From positions 2,025,077-2,089,076 of the forward strand of contig ONZQ02000005.1 in assembly GCA_900312665.1 (NCBI GenBank): DNA of 64,000 nt, in the 5' to 3' direction. Position numbers and translations under genes: made by a program. The DNA is from Cephalotrichum gorgonifer. Taxonomy: Eukaryota; Ascomycota; Sordariomycetes; Microascales; Microascaceae. The notes under the pieces were generated by a model. It was not told the origin of the DNA and made no database searches. It saw nothing but the letters and a program-made list of their open reading frames with translations. Positions 45,301 to 56,086 of this stretch are shown piece by piece. How positions within the stretch are numbered: position 1 is the first letter of the stretch; every line of letters starts with the position of its first letter.

Positions 45301-48300
45301 TGGCCTCACGCCCATTCTCACCATCCATGACTACCACAGGTCGGGAGAGCTTGTGAACCTTCTCCTAGAAGCCGGCGCAGACATCGATTCGACAGACAAG
45401 AGGGGAAGGACACTGCTGTTTAATCTGGTCTCCGCAAATCTCCCCTACCACAGTACTGACTCTAACGGGGACATGAGGGACCTTATCGCACGCGGTGCCT
45501 CGACCTCCGTCCGGGACTTCAGCGGCCGCACCCTTCTCCACGAGGCGGTCCGTTCTCAAGGAGCCAACTGGTCAGAGAGGGAGAGGGCCGTAGTGCCGAG
45601 GATTGACTTCATCCTTGGCCTTGGACAAGACATATCAGCAGTGGATCATCTCGGAAACGGAATCCTCCACGAGCTTGCCTTGGCAAGGAGCAATCATAAC
45701 CCGCAGTACGCGGGGGAAGGGAGAGTCATTCAGTTCTGGGAGAAGCTCATCGCCCTCGGCTTGGATCTCGGATGCAGGAACCATGCCGGGCGCACGCCGT
45801 TGCACCTTCTTTGCTCAACTTTTAATGTAAGATGTCCTAATCCGGAGGACCTGATGCCGATTGACTTCGTCATCTCGCGGACCGAGAATATCGACATGAC
45901 TGACAACGACGGGAACACGCCCCTGCATCTGGCCGCGGCTGCCGGGGAGGTCTACGTGAAGAAGCTCCTCGATGCTGGTGCAGATCCCAGGGCGGCCACC
46001 AACCAGGGGATGACCCCACTGCATCTTGCCTCTCGTTCTAGGAACCCGAATGTTGTCGGCCTCCTCCTAGATGCGATGCGAAATCGCCAGGCTACTTCGC
46101 CCACGCCCAGAACGTTGGAAGCTAAGTCATCCGGTGAGGCGACGACGCCCCCAGAACCGTTAGTCGGCGTTGATGCCGCGTTACACCCGCGGTCATCTAT
46201 AACCCCGCTTTACTACGCCTGCCGATCGGGGAGACCGGAGACAGTTGCGCTATTGCTCGAGGCCGGCACAAGGGTGGACACCATTGTCTTGCTTGAAGCA
46301 TGTGGCAAATTCGAGGAAGAGGACGAGCTATGGCGGAACCCTCACCCGTCCGAGGAAGATGAGAGGAACGGGGGCGCTGTCGCGCTGAAGGCTGATGACA
46401 AGTCTCGGCGCGTTTCAGAAAGTCGAAGCTCGTCTTGGTGGCGGGACGGTCTGGTCGTGGATGAGACGACTAGGCTGCCCGAGATTCTGTCCATGCTCGG
46501 GGCGCATAGCGGGACAGACTTGGCCAAACCCTACACCTTATATAAGATAGGGGAGCTTGCTGAGAAGGCAGCGATTGCAGGACACGACTACACAGCCGCA
46601 TGCTTGGAAGAATTCCAGAAACAGTGCCGACCCAGCGATGAAGTAATCAAAAAGTGGAACAGGGAGGAAGGGTTTGTCAACCCCAAAGTGTTCTCGAAAT
46701 ATAGGTCATCGGAGTATGTACACCACTGTCATCGGCAAGCCTCGGTCCAGGGACTGAGGGACCTCGAATCCATCAAGTCTGGAGGCAGGAACCAAGACCT
46801 TTTCCACTTCTTTATGGTCCGCAGGGACTACCACCTTGTGGAAGAGCTCGCCCGCCTGGGGACGGTCTTTCTTCCCTCCCCCGACAGCGATTCCAACTCC
46901 AACATGCCCCTTCTCATCAAGCACGGCTTCGCCTCCCTCGTGGAGTCAATAGGTGCCCTTGGAGCAGCTTCCGGACTGGAGACGGGCTACTGGCATGCTT
47001 TTGGAGATGCAACACAGCCCGGGCTATGGTTCGCCAAGCGGGATATATCCAAACCACAACATCGCGGCTCCAACCCCACCCCGTTCATACTAGACGCTGT
47101 TCGGAGTATTCTTCCAAACATGGACGTTCTCCGGCTTCTGGTTGAGAGATTCAAGGTCGACGTGAACGAGCTAAGCTACGTCCACAAATATGTCGATTGT
47201 GATGACGTTGTTGTCCCAGTCGACTCGGCACTCCACGTTGTCGCCTCCGGCAAGTCCTGGTGGCATGTCCACCAGGCCCTTCCCTACCTCGTCCAAGCCG
47301 GCACGGATTTGGACGTACGAGATTACGAGGGGAAGACTCCCCTGCACAGAGCCCTCGAGTCGAACGAGATCTACGCCAGAGAGGCGGCCAGGGTTCTCAT
47401 CGAGGCAGGGGCGGACGTCAACGCCGTGGACAAGAAAGGCCGGACCTGCCTCGGGTACGTGAAGAGTAATGTAGCTATGACGGAGTTCCTCATCTCGCAC
47501 GGCGCGACGGTCACGGCTGACGCCATATTCGCCGCCATCGACTCTGCGAGCGTCTCCAGCCTCCGGGCACTCCTGTCTGGGGGCGTCGACCCGAATATCT
47601 GCCGAGATAAACCGACCCCTCGGGAGGATACGCCTTCCCAGACGAATTGCAACACGTGGGAACAGGCTCTCTCTGATGGGATGGATATTGAGGACGGCGT
47701 GGAGCCGCACGAAATGTCTGCGCTCTACTACGCTACTCGGCGCCTGAGGACACCCGATAAGGCAAAGCATAAGGATTATAGGGACTTCGAGAAAAAGTTG
47801 GAGGTCATCCAGGTTCTGCTGGATCGCGGCGCCGACCCGTTTTTCAAGTACCGCAGGATATCCAGCGACAATAGGTCTCGCAGGGCGGCAGCCAGTCGTA
47901 GTAAGGTCCCCGAGGGGTACACGGAACTCACGGTCCTGCATCAGCTGTTCATCAATGGCTTGTTCGTCGATAACTTCCTGGACATCCCGGGGCTGGACGT
48001 CAACCGCCGCGACGCGAGGGGTCTCACTGTTCTTCTCGCGGCGTGCCACGGCACCGGTCTGGACCGCATCATTGGCTCACACAGGCGGAGCGCAGATGAC
48101 GTAGTGGACGAGGGTTCCACGACCATGTTCCAGCGCCTGCTCTCCCTTGGCGCCGAGCTCACCTCGCGGGACAACTCTGGCCGCAACGCCCTCCACATCA
48201 TGATCAGAAGCCACCATAACTACGCCGCGTTCGAAAAGGCCCTCGCCGAGGCGCTGGCGCTGGCGCCTGAGCTGATCAACCAGCCCGACGCCTCTGGCAA

Positions 48301-48898
48301 GACGCCCCTGCACAATGCCGTGTCCCGAGTAGCCGTGACCCCCGGCGCCCTGGCCGACAAGAGCAAGCTCATAAGCGTTCTGCTCTCCGAGGGTGCGGAC
48401 CCCCTCGCCGTCGACGGGAACGGCGACACGGTCCTCCACTTCCTCGCGGCCAATCTCGGCCACGCGGGGTCCTGTGCGATATTCAGGGACTTCGTGGAGC
48501 GGGGCGTGAACGTCAATGCTCGGAATTGCAGAAGGGAGACGCCGCTGTGGCCGTACTGTGTTCGGGACAGGGAAGACTTGTCCCGCGGCTTTTCGGCGTT
48601 CCCGCTCCCTTTCGGAAAGGCAAAGGAAGGGAGGGAGGTCGTGAGGTTCTCGGAGAAAGACGACGCCACGCCGATGCTAGTGGGGCTGGGGGCGGACTTC
48701 TTCGCCAGGGACGGTAGGGGGAGGGGCCTTTTGCATGTGGCGGCCAACGGGTCCGTGGGGAGGTTCAAAGAGCTGATGGGGCTGGGACTGGATCCCATGC
48801 TGGAGGACGACGGACAGCGGACGGCGATCGATTTGGCGGCTGCGTCTGGGAACTCGGATGTTCTGGCGCTGTTTGAGAAGGGAGACGGGGTACATTAG
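42396..48898 (+). CDS. NACHT-ankyrin NLR-like receptor, 2138 aa, 2 exons
   Basis: Large STAND NTPase with a C-terminal ankyrin sensor, of the type linked in fungi to non-self recognition and programmed cell death. Exons are 42396-44119 and 44206-48898; the 86-base intron has donor GTAAGT, branch GCTAAT and acceptor TTAG, and joins GRTSL to WWAASEGH within one ankyrin repeat. ATG 42396 is chosen because it begins the conserved-looking N-terminus. The N-terminus is only about 85 residues, without HET, Patatin or Goodbye domain. NACHT: GIPGSGKS (90-97, Walker A), FCVGDALDEMD (Walker B), VLITSRPVP (sensor 1). A winged-helix-like segment with HHSFTEYL follows. Ankyrin repeats begin near residue 548 and run to the end, for example VLIAAGANPDQDDE, LLLDAGADVDVVDQAGQTPL, HLVE, LLESGADPNLKNRDGLTPI, KLLDAGADPRAATNQGMTPL and VLIEAGADVNAVDKKGR. 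Repeats vary in sequence, so they are not a recent tandem amplification. Confidence 0.94.
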
Positions 48899-49604
48899 AG
48901 GAAGGTACTGGCTAGCAACCGCTTTTGGATGATGTGGTAAGCTGTGGTGTGTGTGGCCAGGTAAATTAAGTCGAGGCCAATGAATAGCTCCTGTGCTGGT
49001 CCTCGGCAGGAAGTCTGCGCTGGCTATTCCAAAGTCAACTACCACAATAAACAACTGGAAGTGGTCATCCGTAGGCTTGGTACGCTCCCCCAAACCGCCG
49101 CCGGAGTTATCTTTCAATGTTGAATTCGGCTCGTCCACATTGCGTACTTTCAGGTCCCGGACTATATTTCTTTATCATAGCTGGCAGTTACCTCATCGGT
49201 GTCCAACTGTCCGCTCCGGGTACGTCTGGGATGAAACTCATGAGACTGCAGGATTTCTCAGTCTCTTTCATGATTGCGAATGGGAGATAACTAGCTAGGC
49301 CTTTAACTACTACTACAGGCTTTTCTTTTTCTTGTTTTCTTTGCCCAGGCAGGCAAGGAGAATTCGGCGTTAAGCTGGTACGTTATGTCCGACTAAGTTT
49401 CTCCATCCATTGGCAAGCTGACGTAACTCCCTCGTATTCAGGTAGGCCGCGTCACAATCGAAACACGGTAGAAACGAATTATTCAGACCGTGTCATCCTA
49501 TCCTTGATCGGCTCAGCCCGCACATACGGAGAAGACGAAACTGTTTGGCACTTGGTGTATCGAGCGACCAGTTGTTGATGCGACCGAGAGAACAGCAGCT
49601 CCAC
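48899..49604. other. Intergenic, nothing recognised
   Basis: 3' flank of the NLR gene and promoter of the regulator gene. Confidence 0.5.
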
Positions 49605-51292
49605 ATGGACAGTCGTAGAAAGCGCCACTGTTGGGAGTGTCGGCGACGCTGTCTGGTATGCGACTTCACCCAGCCGGCGTGTAGGAGGTGCGCGGGATCC
49701 GGCATCCAATGCCCCGGGTATGGCGATGCGAAGCCAGCAAGACTGAAGTGGCTCCCACCTGGGAGGGTCTCTTCCCGAGATAGGAAGAGGAGCAGGACTC
49801 CAGGTCTTCGGCCCCCCGCCAACCTGGGCGAGGTATGCGCGATGGGTACTCGCATATCAATTCCAAGGTTTGAGATGGGCACTCCCGGTTGCATGTTGTC
49901 ACAGGCCGCACATTACTGTAGGTTACGTTCCAAAGAACTTTTGGTTCCAGCGGAAACAAAGGGACTGGCTGACTTGAAATTCTTCTAGTCAACTCCTGCA
50001 TATATCGGGACCTGGTACCCATCCGGGACCTAGGACCGAATCCGCATATATACAGTCTCTCAACCGCCCACTTGCGCGCGGCCAGGTCACGCCCCGAATA
50101 TATACAGCTCGGCATGGTGTGCATGACGCTCAGCCACCGGCTCAACCAAACGAGGGGTGACCTGCACTCGAGGGATCTGGCCGAGAAGTTCTACCTGTAT
50201 TGGGGTCTTACTGTCCGCTCTTTGAATGACCATCTCGACGTTTTGAAGAATGGGCAGCCCGACGACATGGTCATGGCCGGGGTATTAATGCTACTACTTA
50301 CCGACGTAAGTTATTACGTTCAGATGGAAAGGCGTGAGACTTTTTCGAGCCAGTCTAACCTCCCTTCTTGTTCGCAGGTCCAGCAGGGAACCTCGCTCAA
50401 CTGGCGATGTCACCTCGACGGAATCCACAGGCTCATCGCCCTGCGCGGCGGATATCATACCATGGCTGATTATAAGCCGCTGGAGCCGCTGTTACTCGTC
50501 CTATGGTCGTACGTGACTCGTAAGCTCCCCAGACATGTGGTCAATCAAAAACTAACTCTCCAAATAAGAGTCTCGGTGATCGGGAATACAACATGCCCCG
50601 TGTCGGACCTCAGCATGACAGGTCTCCACTTTAACGCCCTAGACCTCCTCGTGAAGCAATTCAGCGCGGCGGCATCTCCCATCCAACTATGCCCTCTACC
50701 GCTCTTCGCCGAGATTACCAGAATCAACCACCTGCGATCCAGGGCTACGGGAGGCGACGATGAGATCCTCCAGGCCGAGGCCTATGAGATTCTCGGGCGT
50801 ATCCGCGCCTTCTCGCCGGAAGAATGGGCAGAGTCCAAGATCTGGTCCATGAAAGACTGGAGGCTCGTCGGGAGCGCCTACAAATCTGCTGTGGAGCTGT
50901 ACTGTATCCTATCTCTCCAGAGCCTCTCTGTTCTCCCGGAGACCCCGGTGCTGAGAAGAAGCAACGCCGCACACGGTAAAATCCTCCAAGAGCTCGTCGA
51001 CCAGGCCCTACGATCTCCGAAGATTAGAAGGTCCATGGTATGGCCCCTGGTCATACTGGGTGTACAAGCGGTCCACGGGACCGCTTCGACGCGCGCGTTC
51101 GTGTTGAAGCAGCTACCGGAGCTGAGTCGTAGCCTCGGAACCTATGTGCCGCTGACTGCGTTACGGGTCCTCAAGGCATTTTGGGGCTCGGGGGAGACGC
51201 GGTGGGACGCCTGCTTTGATAGGGCGTATGCGTTTACGGCACAGCTTGCGGTCGATACTAGCCGTATATTGGCAGTACCTGAGAACTCATGA
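49605..51292 (+). CDS. Zn2Cys6 transcription factor, 494 aa, 4 exons
   Basis: Fungal-specific regulator with an N-terminal binuclear zinc cluster. Exons are 49605-49917, 49989-50305, 50378-50508 and 50569-51292; all phases match. The zinc cluster is at the very N-terminus: CWEC, RRRCLVC, DFTQPAC, RRC, AGSGIQC, giving the C-x2-C-x6-C-x6-C-x2-C-x6-C spacing with one extra Cys, followed by PGYGDAKPARLKWLPPGR. The middle part (RDLGPNPHIYSLSTAHLRAA, YIQLGMVCMTLSHRLNQ, DDMVMAGVLMLLLTDV, WRCHLDGIHRLIALRGG) is the fungal transcription-factor regulatory region often seen with this type of cluster. An upstream in-frame ATG at 49578 would add nine residues. Introns 2 and 3 keep the frame open or nearly so, which hides them from simple ORF reading. 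Its neighbour 390 bases away, on the other strand, is an RTA1 protein; target genes unknown. Confidence 0.87.
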
Positions 51293-51680
51293 ACTAGATG
51301 AGCGGAGCAGGTGACTGCATCGAGGATGACCACTGAGGAGCTAGACTGTAATCAGGTCGGAACAGGTTAACACATTTGTATGCCGTCGTCGTGCCAGCGC
51401 CTTGTTAGACTAGTATCTGCTTGCGGTCCCTCTACCGGTAGTTTATGTCATGGTGTACTTGTCACTCCTTTCGAATTTACCACACCAAGATGATCCGGAA
51501 TCATGATACTTGGCATCATCTATAATGAAAGAAAATCGATGCTCCCTTTTCTGTGGCTCTATACTAGCTGTATCGTACTTGGAGTCCACAAGAACCGATG
51601 TTGTCGTGTAGACCTCCCCAACCATTCCCACAAAGCCCACTATATCCCCCCCCCTTCCTCTAACACTCTCTATTTCGCGA
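51293..51680. other. Intergenic between convergent genes
   Basis: Shared 3' region; nothing else seen. Confidence 0.5.
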
Positions 51681-52910
51681 CTACCTTGGCCTTCCAAGTT
51701 GGCTATTACTGTGGGCGCTACCAGGGTACTCGGAAAGCTCTTGGAACCTGCCCATCTGCCCCTTCTTCCGAAACAAAAGCCCAAACGTCAATACATTGGC
51801 ACCCTTTGCCCATAGTGGCCGGTCATCGTGCTCCTCTTCTGCTCTGACCTCCGCCCCATCCTTCCCTAAATAAATGCGGTGATCTCTCGGTAGAAAACGG
51901 CCGGGGTGCCACACGTTCCACAATACCGAGTTGACAAGCATGAATGCCGCCTCGAAGACGTGGAAGTAGACCTCGTATCGCCTGAGCGGACTCAGCTTTC
52001 GAAGTGCTTCCAGGTCGCTGATATCCACCTTTGTAGGCTCCGTGTGCTCCACAAGCCGGTAGATGCAGCGTACGAAGATCAGCGACATACTCGCGTACAG
52101 AACTACTAGGACGGTGTTCACCCGTTTGGCGAGTACCTTCACCCTTGCGCACCGACGGTGGAAAATCCCAGTCAGGCAGAAGAAAATGACGATGATTCCG
52201 ACCTGGATGCCGGTCGCTGCGACTATCAGCTGCCCGCCGAGCGTCTGCTGTTGTCTCGAAGACGATGTGTTGGAGGCCAAGGCTATCCCGAGAGAGTTAA
52301 GGAGCTCTACTACCCCCATTAAACCACCGAATGTGATGAGCACTCTGTTGGGAGGGAGAGGCGAATAGTGAGGGACGAAGTAGAACATTCGGCCGAGGAC
52401 ATGATAGTTTGCGAGCTCGAGGAGTGGGCTGCCGATTTGAGAGTCAGCTTAACTGGCCCTGGTATAGCAATGTATTGAAGAAAGAAGAAGGGGGGGCGCT
52501 ACTCACGGGCCAATGTAGATAAGGACCTGGCTGATGACAAAGAGGATCAGGGGCAGTTTCGTGGTGTCTTGGTATAGGTAGTTGTAGGCGCCGTATTCGC
52601 GCAGTGCGTATCCGACGGCGAAGTTGACCGCGCAGATCGGGTGTAGTCCGATCAGCTTGAAGGCTTTGTACCGGCTAGGTAAGTCGGTAAGTGTTAGCGT
52701 GGTTTCGGTCTACTCTGTGTGAGGGGAGAGCACGCTTACTAGCACTGCCAGATGTGGAAGCCGGCAGAAAGAGCGTACGCGACGGCGAAGAATATCGGCG
52801 CTCCTTTGTTGGGAGCGTATACGTACAGACTGTACAAGACTAAATACTGGGTCAGAAAACATGCGAACAACCGGGAATCTAGAAGTCGTACTGGGCTCTC
52901 CGGCAGCCAT
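51681..52910 (-). CDS. RTA1-family seven-helix membrane protein, 344 aa, 4 exons
   Basis: RTA1-like lipid-translocating exporter/stress-resistance family; yeast relatives give resistance to aminocholestane, molasses toxicity or long-chain-base stress. Exons read downwards are 52910-52892, 52839-52740, 52674-52507 and 52428-51681, all in phase. The tiny first exon encodes MAAGEP and was chosen because it joins in frame to ILYSLYVYAPNKGAPIFF, the typical start of the family. Further motifs are FHIWQC, LIGLHPICAVNFAVGYALRE, QVLIYIGPPLLELANYHVLG, FVPHYSPLPPNRVLITFGG, VVELLNSLGIALASN, FVRCIYRLVEHTEP and HVFEAAFMLVNSVLWNVWHP. The C-terminal ~60 residues are polar and cytosolic. A TATATAAG element sits about 140 bases upstream. 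Helix count and motif order are complete; substrate unknown. Confidence 0.9.
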
Positions 52911-53049
52911 GTTCGGAAGCCCGGCCGGTTTGGTGTAGAAGTAGAGATTTGTTCAGCTTCAGGATTGAAAGATGCGCGCAAAACGAGAGAATGGAGAGAC
53001 TGGGATGGTTTTTTTTTTTTTATTACTCTACTCAACCGGGGAATTCATC

Positions 53050-53057
53050 TTATATAC
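53050..53057 (-). promoter_or_regulatory. TATA box of the RTA1 gene
   Basis: On the minus strand TATATAAG lies about 140 bases before ATG 52910. Confidence 0.45.
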
Positions 53058-54926
53058 GTCTGCCTAATGAATGGCCCTTTTCTAAGTTCTGTTGGGTGGT
53101 CTAGCACCTGCTTTGTGGCCCGTCCCCACGAACGACAGCATTGACTGCTTCTTGAAATATGGAGCTAAACCCAGATAGGCAATTGAAGATGCCAAGAAAT
53201 ACATTCAAGCCCCGATCCCACCTGTAAGGACAGCAATCCTGTGGACCCTTAAGTCTGGCGGCCCTGGTTTCACTAGCCCAAATAAGATATAAGCAATGCC
53301 AAGCCTGGCTGTGTTGAAAGTGCTTTATTAATCCCCGTCCTTCCAGCATAGTGTCAGGCCAAAGAGGAACGAGGCAGATGTTTTTCTCTGACGTGAGTTC
53401 GGACGCGCGTCGCCGATCCGGGATTTTATGACATTACGTTTAAGCCGCGCAGTGTATGAATACTCCATGACGGTAAATAGGCAAATAGGATAGTTGCCAG
53501 CTGGTACTGATGAGATGAGATATTTTGCGTGCCCATATATTCCTGTTGGCAGTAATCGATCCAGAACGCGATGGTGTACGTCTCGTGCAGAGGTTGTTAT
53601 ATGCGACATTTGTATCGTCGATTATCCATCACTCACTCGACATGCCTACATGTTGCGGAATGCGACGATCGTTAATTAAAGCCAGTGTGGTTATTAGTCT
53701 GAGGGGTGTACATTGATAGCACTCGTCATTCGGGAGGGACTGGAGGACCATATAAGATTGGTACTTTCTCTTGGGTTGGCAGATCTCGAATGGCGTCACA
53801 AAGGGACGATCAAGACATTGTTTGATCTAGCTAGGGGAGGCGTTGGCCAATCGAACTGGAATGGCGATGACAGTGGAACTAAAGCGAAGCTAGAAGATGG
53901 GAGGCAATGGACCATCTCACTTCTTGATACTTATGCAGCCAAGCAGGCGAGAGAATATGGGGAACGAGAAGCAAAGAGGAGGAAGCCATTTAGGAGTACG
54001 AGGTAGTTGTCGACAACTGTAGTTTATTTTTCGTTTTTTCTTTTCTTTTTGCTCTGAAGAATATTCGAATATTGCCCTTATCTACGCTCGCCATCTCGAC
54101 AGCTGATGAGAAGCCCTCAGAGTCTCCTAGCTGTCACCACCCCAGGCCAGGGCCGACGTGCGAGTAGCCACTCGTCTGGTCTGTCACCAGTCATCTAACT
54201 GTATGCGCTAATGACGCGGTATAAACTCGTTTGGGGTAATCTTCTTGGCGCTAAGGGAGCATCCCCGGCGAGTGGACGCTAGTGGGCGGGGGTGATAACC
54301 CCCCTTAACTGCGTTTCCGAATTGGAAGGTTTCCCCTGACTCCGTAACGCCAAGCTGTGGTGGCTATCCACGAAGAAACCTTGGCGAATGAGCCCCACTG
54401 CCCCAAACACGGAAAGCCGAGTCAAGGGAACCCGTAATATGTTCCTCTAGCAAGTCATGTGTTGATCGCTCAAGAATTCCGAGTCCATGGCACGACAAGG
54501 TCCCAAACCTGACCCGCTTTGCTAGACACTCCACCTCTTCCGAGATAAGCCCAGCGATGATACGCGGCAGCACACAAGACCACCGAAGACGTACCAGTAG
54601 GAAGGTCGAACCCGATAGGAGGTCGTTCCACAACAAAATGGAGACGTACACCACTTAGAGGAAGGGACCAAGCTTGCTAGGAAGTAGGAGGCCGGCGACG
54701 TTATATTACAGCTCCGGAGTCGGCTTCCCAGTCTGTCCTTATCCCACATATAATTTAGACCAGGGTCGCATTTACCACTGGTATATTCTTCGTCTGATCA
54801 CATACCTGCCTACGTCCCCGCCTTATCATACTGCCTTCGCCAATACATCAGATAACCCGCCTTTTCACGCCACGACAGAACCAAGCTCTATCACACCCGA
54901 TAGATAACACACGCATTAATACAACA
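53058..54926. other. Long spacer, doubtful small ORF
   Basis: An open stretch at 53713-54006 (+) encodes 97 residues ending in a basic, helical tail (YGEREAKRRKPFRSTR). It has no known domain and no TATA element. I do not call it a gene. The last ~180 bases are the promoter of the SDR gene. Confidence 0.4.
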
Positions 54927-55754
54927 ATGGATATCCCTGGATTCGCCCTCGTAACCGGCGCGGCATCCGGTATCGGAAAGGCCTGCGCACTCGCCTTCGC
55001 CCGCGATGGGGCAGCTGGCATCGCCCTACTCGACCTTGACCTTGCCGCCCTATCCGCCGTCAAGGTCGAGATCGAGAGCGCCGTCCCAGAACAACAAAAT
55101 GAAGACGGCGGTAAGGAGTTCCAGATCGAGATCTACGCCGTCGACGTCAGGAACGAGGAGAAAGTGAACGCTGCCGTGAACGCCGCCGCAGCGAAGTTTG
55201 GACGCTTAGACTACGTGGTCAACGCGGCCGGCATCGCCATAAAGCACCAGGGCGGTGCGGCTTTCGCCGAGACGTCGGACTGGCAGCGCATTTTGGACAT
55301 CAATCTCACCGGGACATTCCTCGTCCTGAAGGCCGCGGCTAAGATCATGCTGAAGCAGGACCCGATCCTGTCGAGCATCGACGGGCGGCCGCTGCAGAGG
55401 GGGTCCATCGTCAACTTCAGCTCCATCCAAGGTGTGGTGGGCATCGAGCTGTCGACGGCATATACCGCGAGCAAGCACGGCGTGATGGGGCTCACGCGGT
55501 CGGCGTCGGAGGACTACGCCAAGGACGGGCTGAGGATCAATGCCATCTGTCCCGGGTACACGGAGACGCCGATGACGACGAAGAACCCTGCGGTGCTGAA
55601 GGCGATGGAGGAGCGGGTGGGGACCGCGGTGCCGATGCGGCGCATGGGAAAGGCGAGCGAGATTGCGAACGGCGTGATTTATCTGGCTGGAGGGCGGAGT
55701 TCGTTCGTAACGGGTTCTGCACTTATGGTTGATGGGGGTTACACCACGAGGTAG
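54927..55754 (+). CDS. Classical SDR oxidoreductase, 275 aa, single exon
   Basis: NAD(P)-dependent dehydrogenase/ketoreductase, soluble, about the usual 250-280 residue length. The product shows LVTGAASGIG (Rossmann glycine motif, near residues 8-17), LLDLDL at the end of beta 2 (acidic residue there suggests NAD rather than NADP preference), VDVRNEE, NAAGIA, FSSIQG (catalytic Ser), YTASKHG (Tyr and Lys), ICPGYTETPM and the C-terminal GSALMVDGGYTTR. ATG 54927 is the first in frame and follows a CAACA context. Strong GC bias at third positions. It heads a group with a Zn2Cys6 regulator, a permease and a Baeyer-Villiger-type monooxygenase. An alcohol-to-ketone step before the monooxygenase would fit, but that is inference. 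Confidence 0.95.
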   Translation: MDIPGFALVTGAASGIGKACALAFARDGAAGIALLDLDLAALSAVKVEIESAVPEQQNEDGGKEFQIEIYAVDVRNEEKVNAAVNAAAAKFGRLDYVVNAAGIAIKHQGGAAFAETSDWQRILDINLTGTFLVLKAAAKIMLKQDPILSSIDGRPLQRGSIVNFSSIQGVVGIELSTAYTASKHGVMGLTRSASEDYAKDGLRINAICPGYTETPMTTKNPAVLKAMEERVGTAVPMRRMGKASEIANGVIYLAGGRSSFVTGSALMVDGGYTTR

Positions 55755-56086
55755 AGGCTGCAATAGGGATTCAACCCTTATTGAAGACGCGATAAAGAAA
55801 ATAAAATTCAAACACTTCGTACGCTCTTGTGTCTTACTCGCTGTGCTACTCAGACGGCACTGAACTCACCTATCCACAACTCCCCCTGTGCGAGAACCCT
55901 CCTTTAACGAAGGGGTAGTAATATATGAACGGCAGCACGCATTAAATAGCACATGCGCCCGTCTCAGGAGGGAAAGATACGGTACATCTTCGACGTTTTC
56001 TACGACACAAAACAGTAGTCACGGCTACAAAATATTTAATAAGAGGTTATACATAATATTATATGGTCTCTGCATAGAATGGTTCT
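55755..56086. other. Short intergenic between convergent genes
   Basis: AT-rich 3' flanks of the SDR and regulator genes; nothing else. Confidence 0.5.

Noticed and set aside
47171..48049. 292-residue minus-strand open stretch inside the NLR gene
   Set aside because: Mirror of the ankyrin coding strand; a typical antisense shadow of GC-biased codons.
53713..54006. 97-residue plus-strand open stretch
   Set aside because: Isolated, no domain or promoter signal; mentioned only as doubtful.
55206..55811. 201-residue minus-strand open stretch opposite the SDR gene
   Set aside because: Antisense shadow of the SDR coding sequence.
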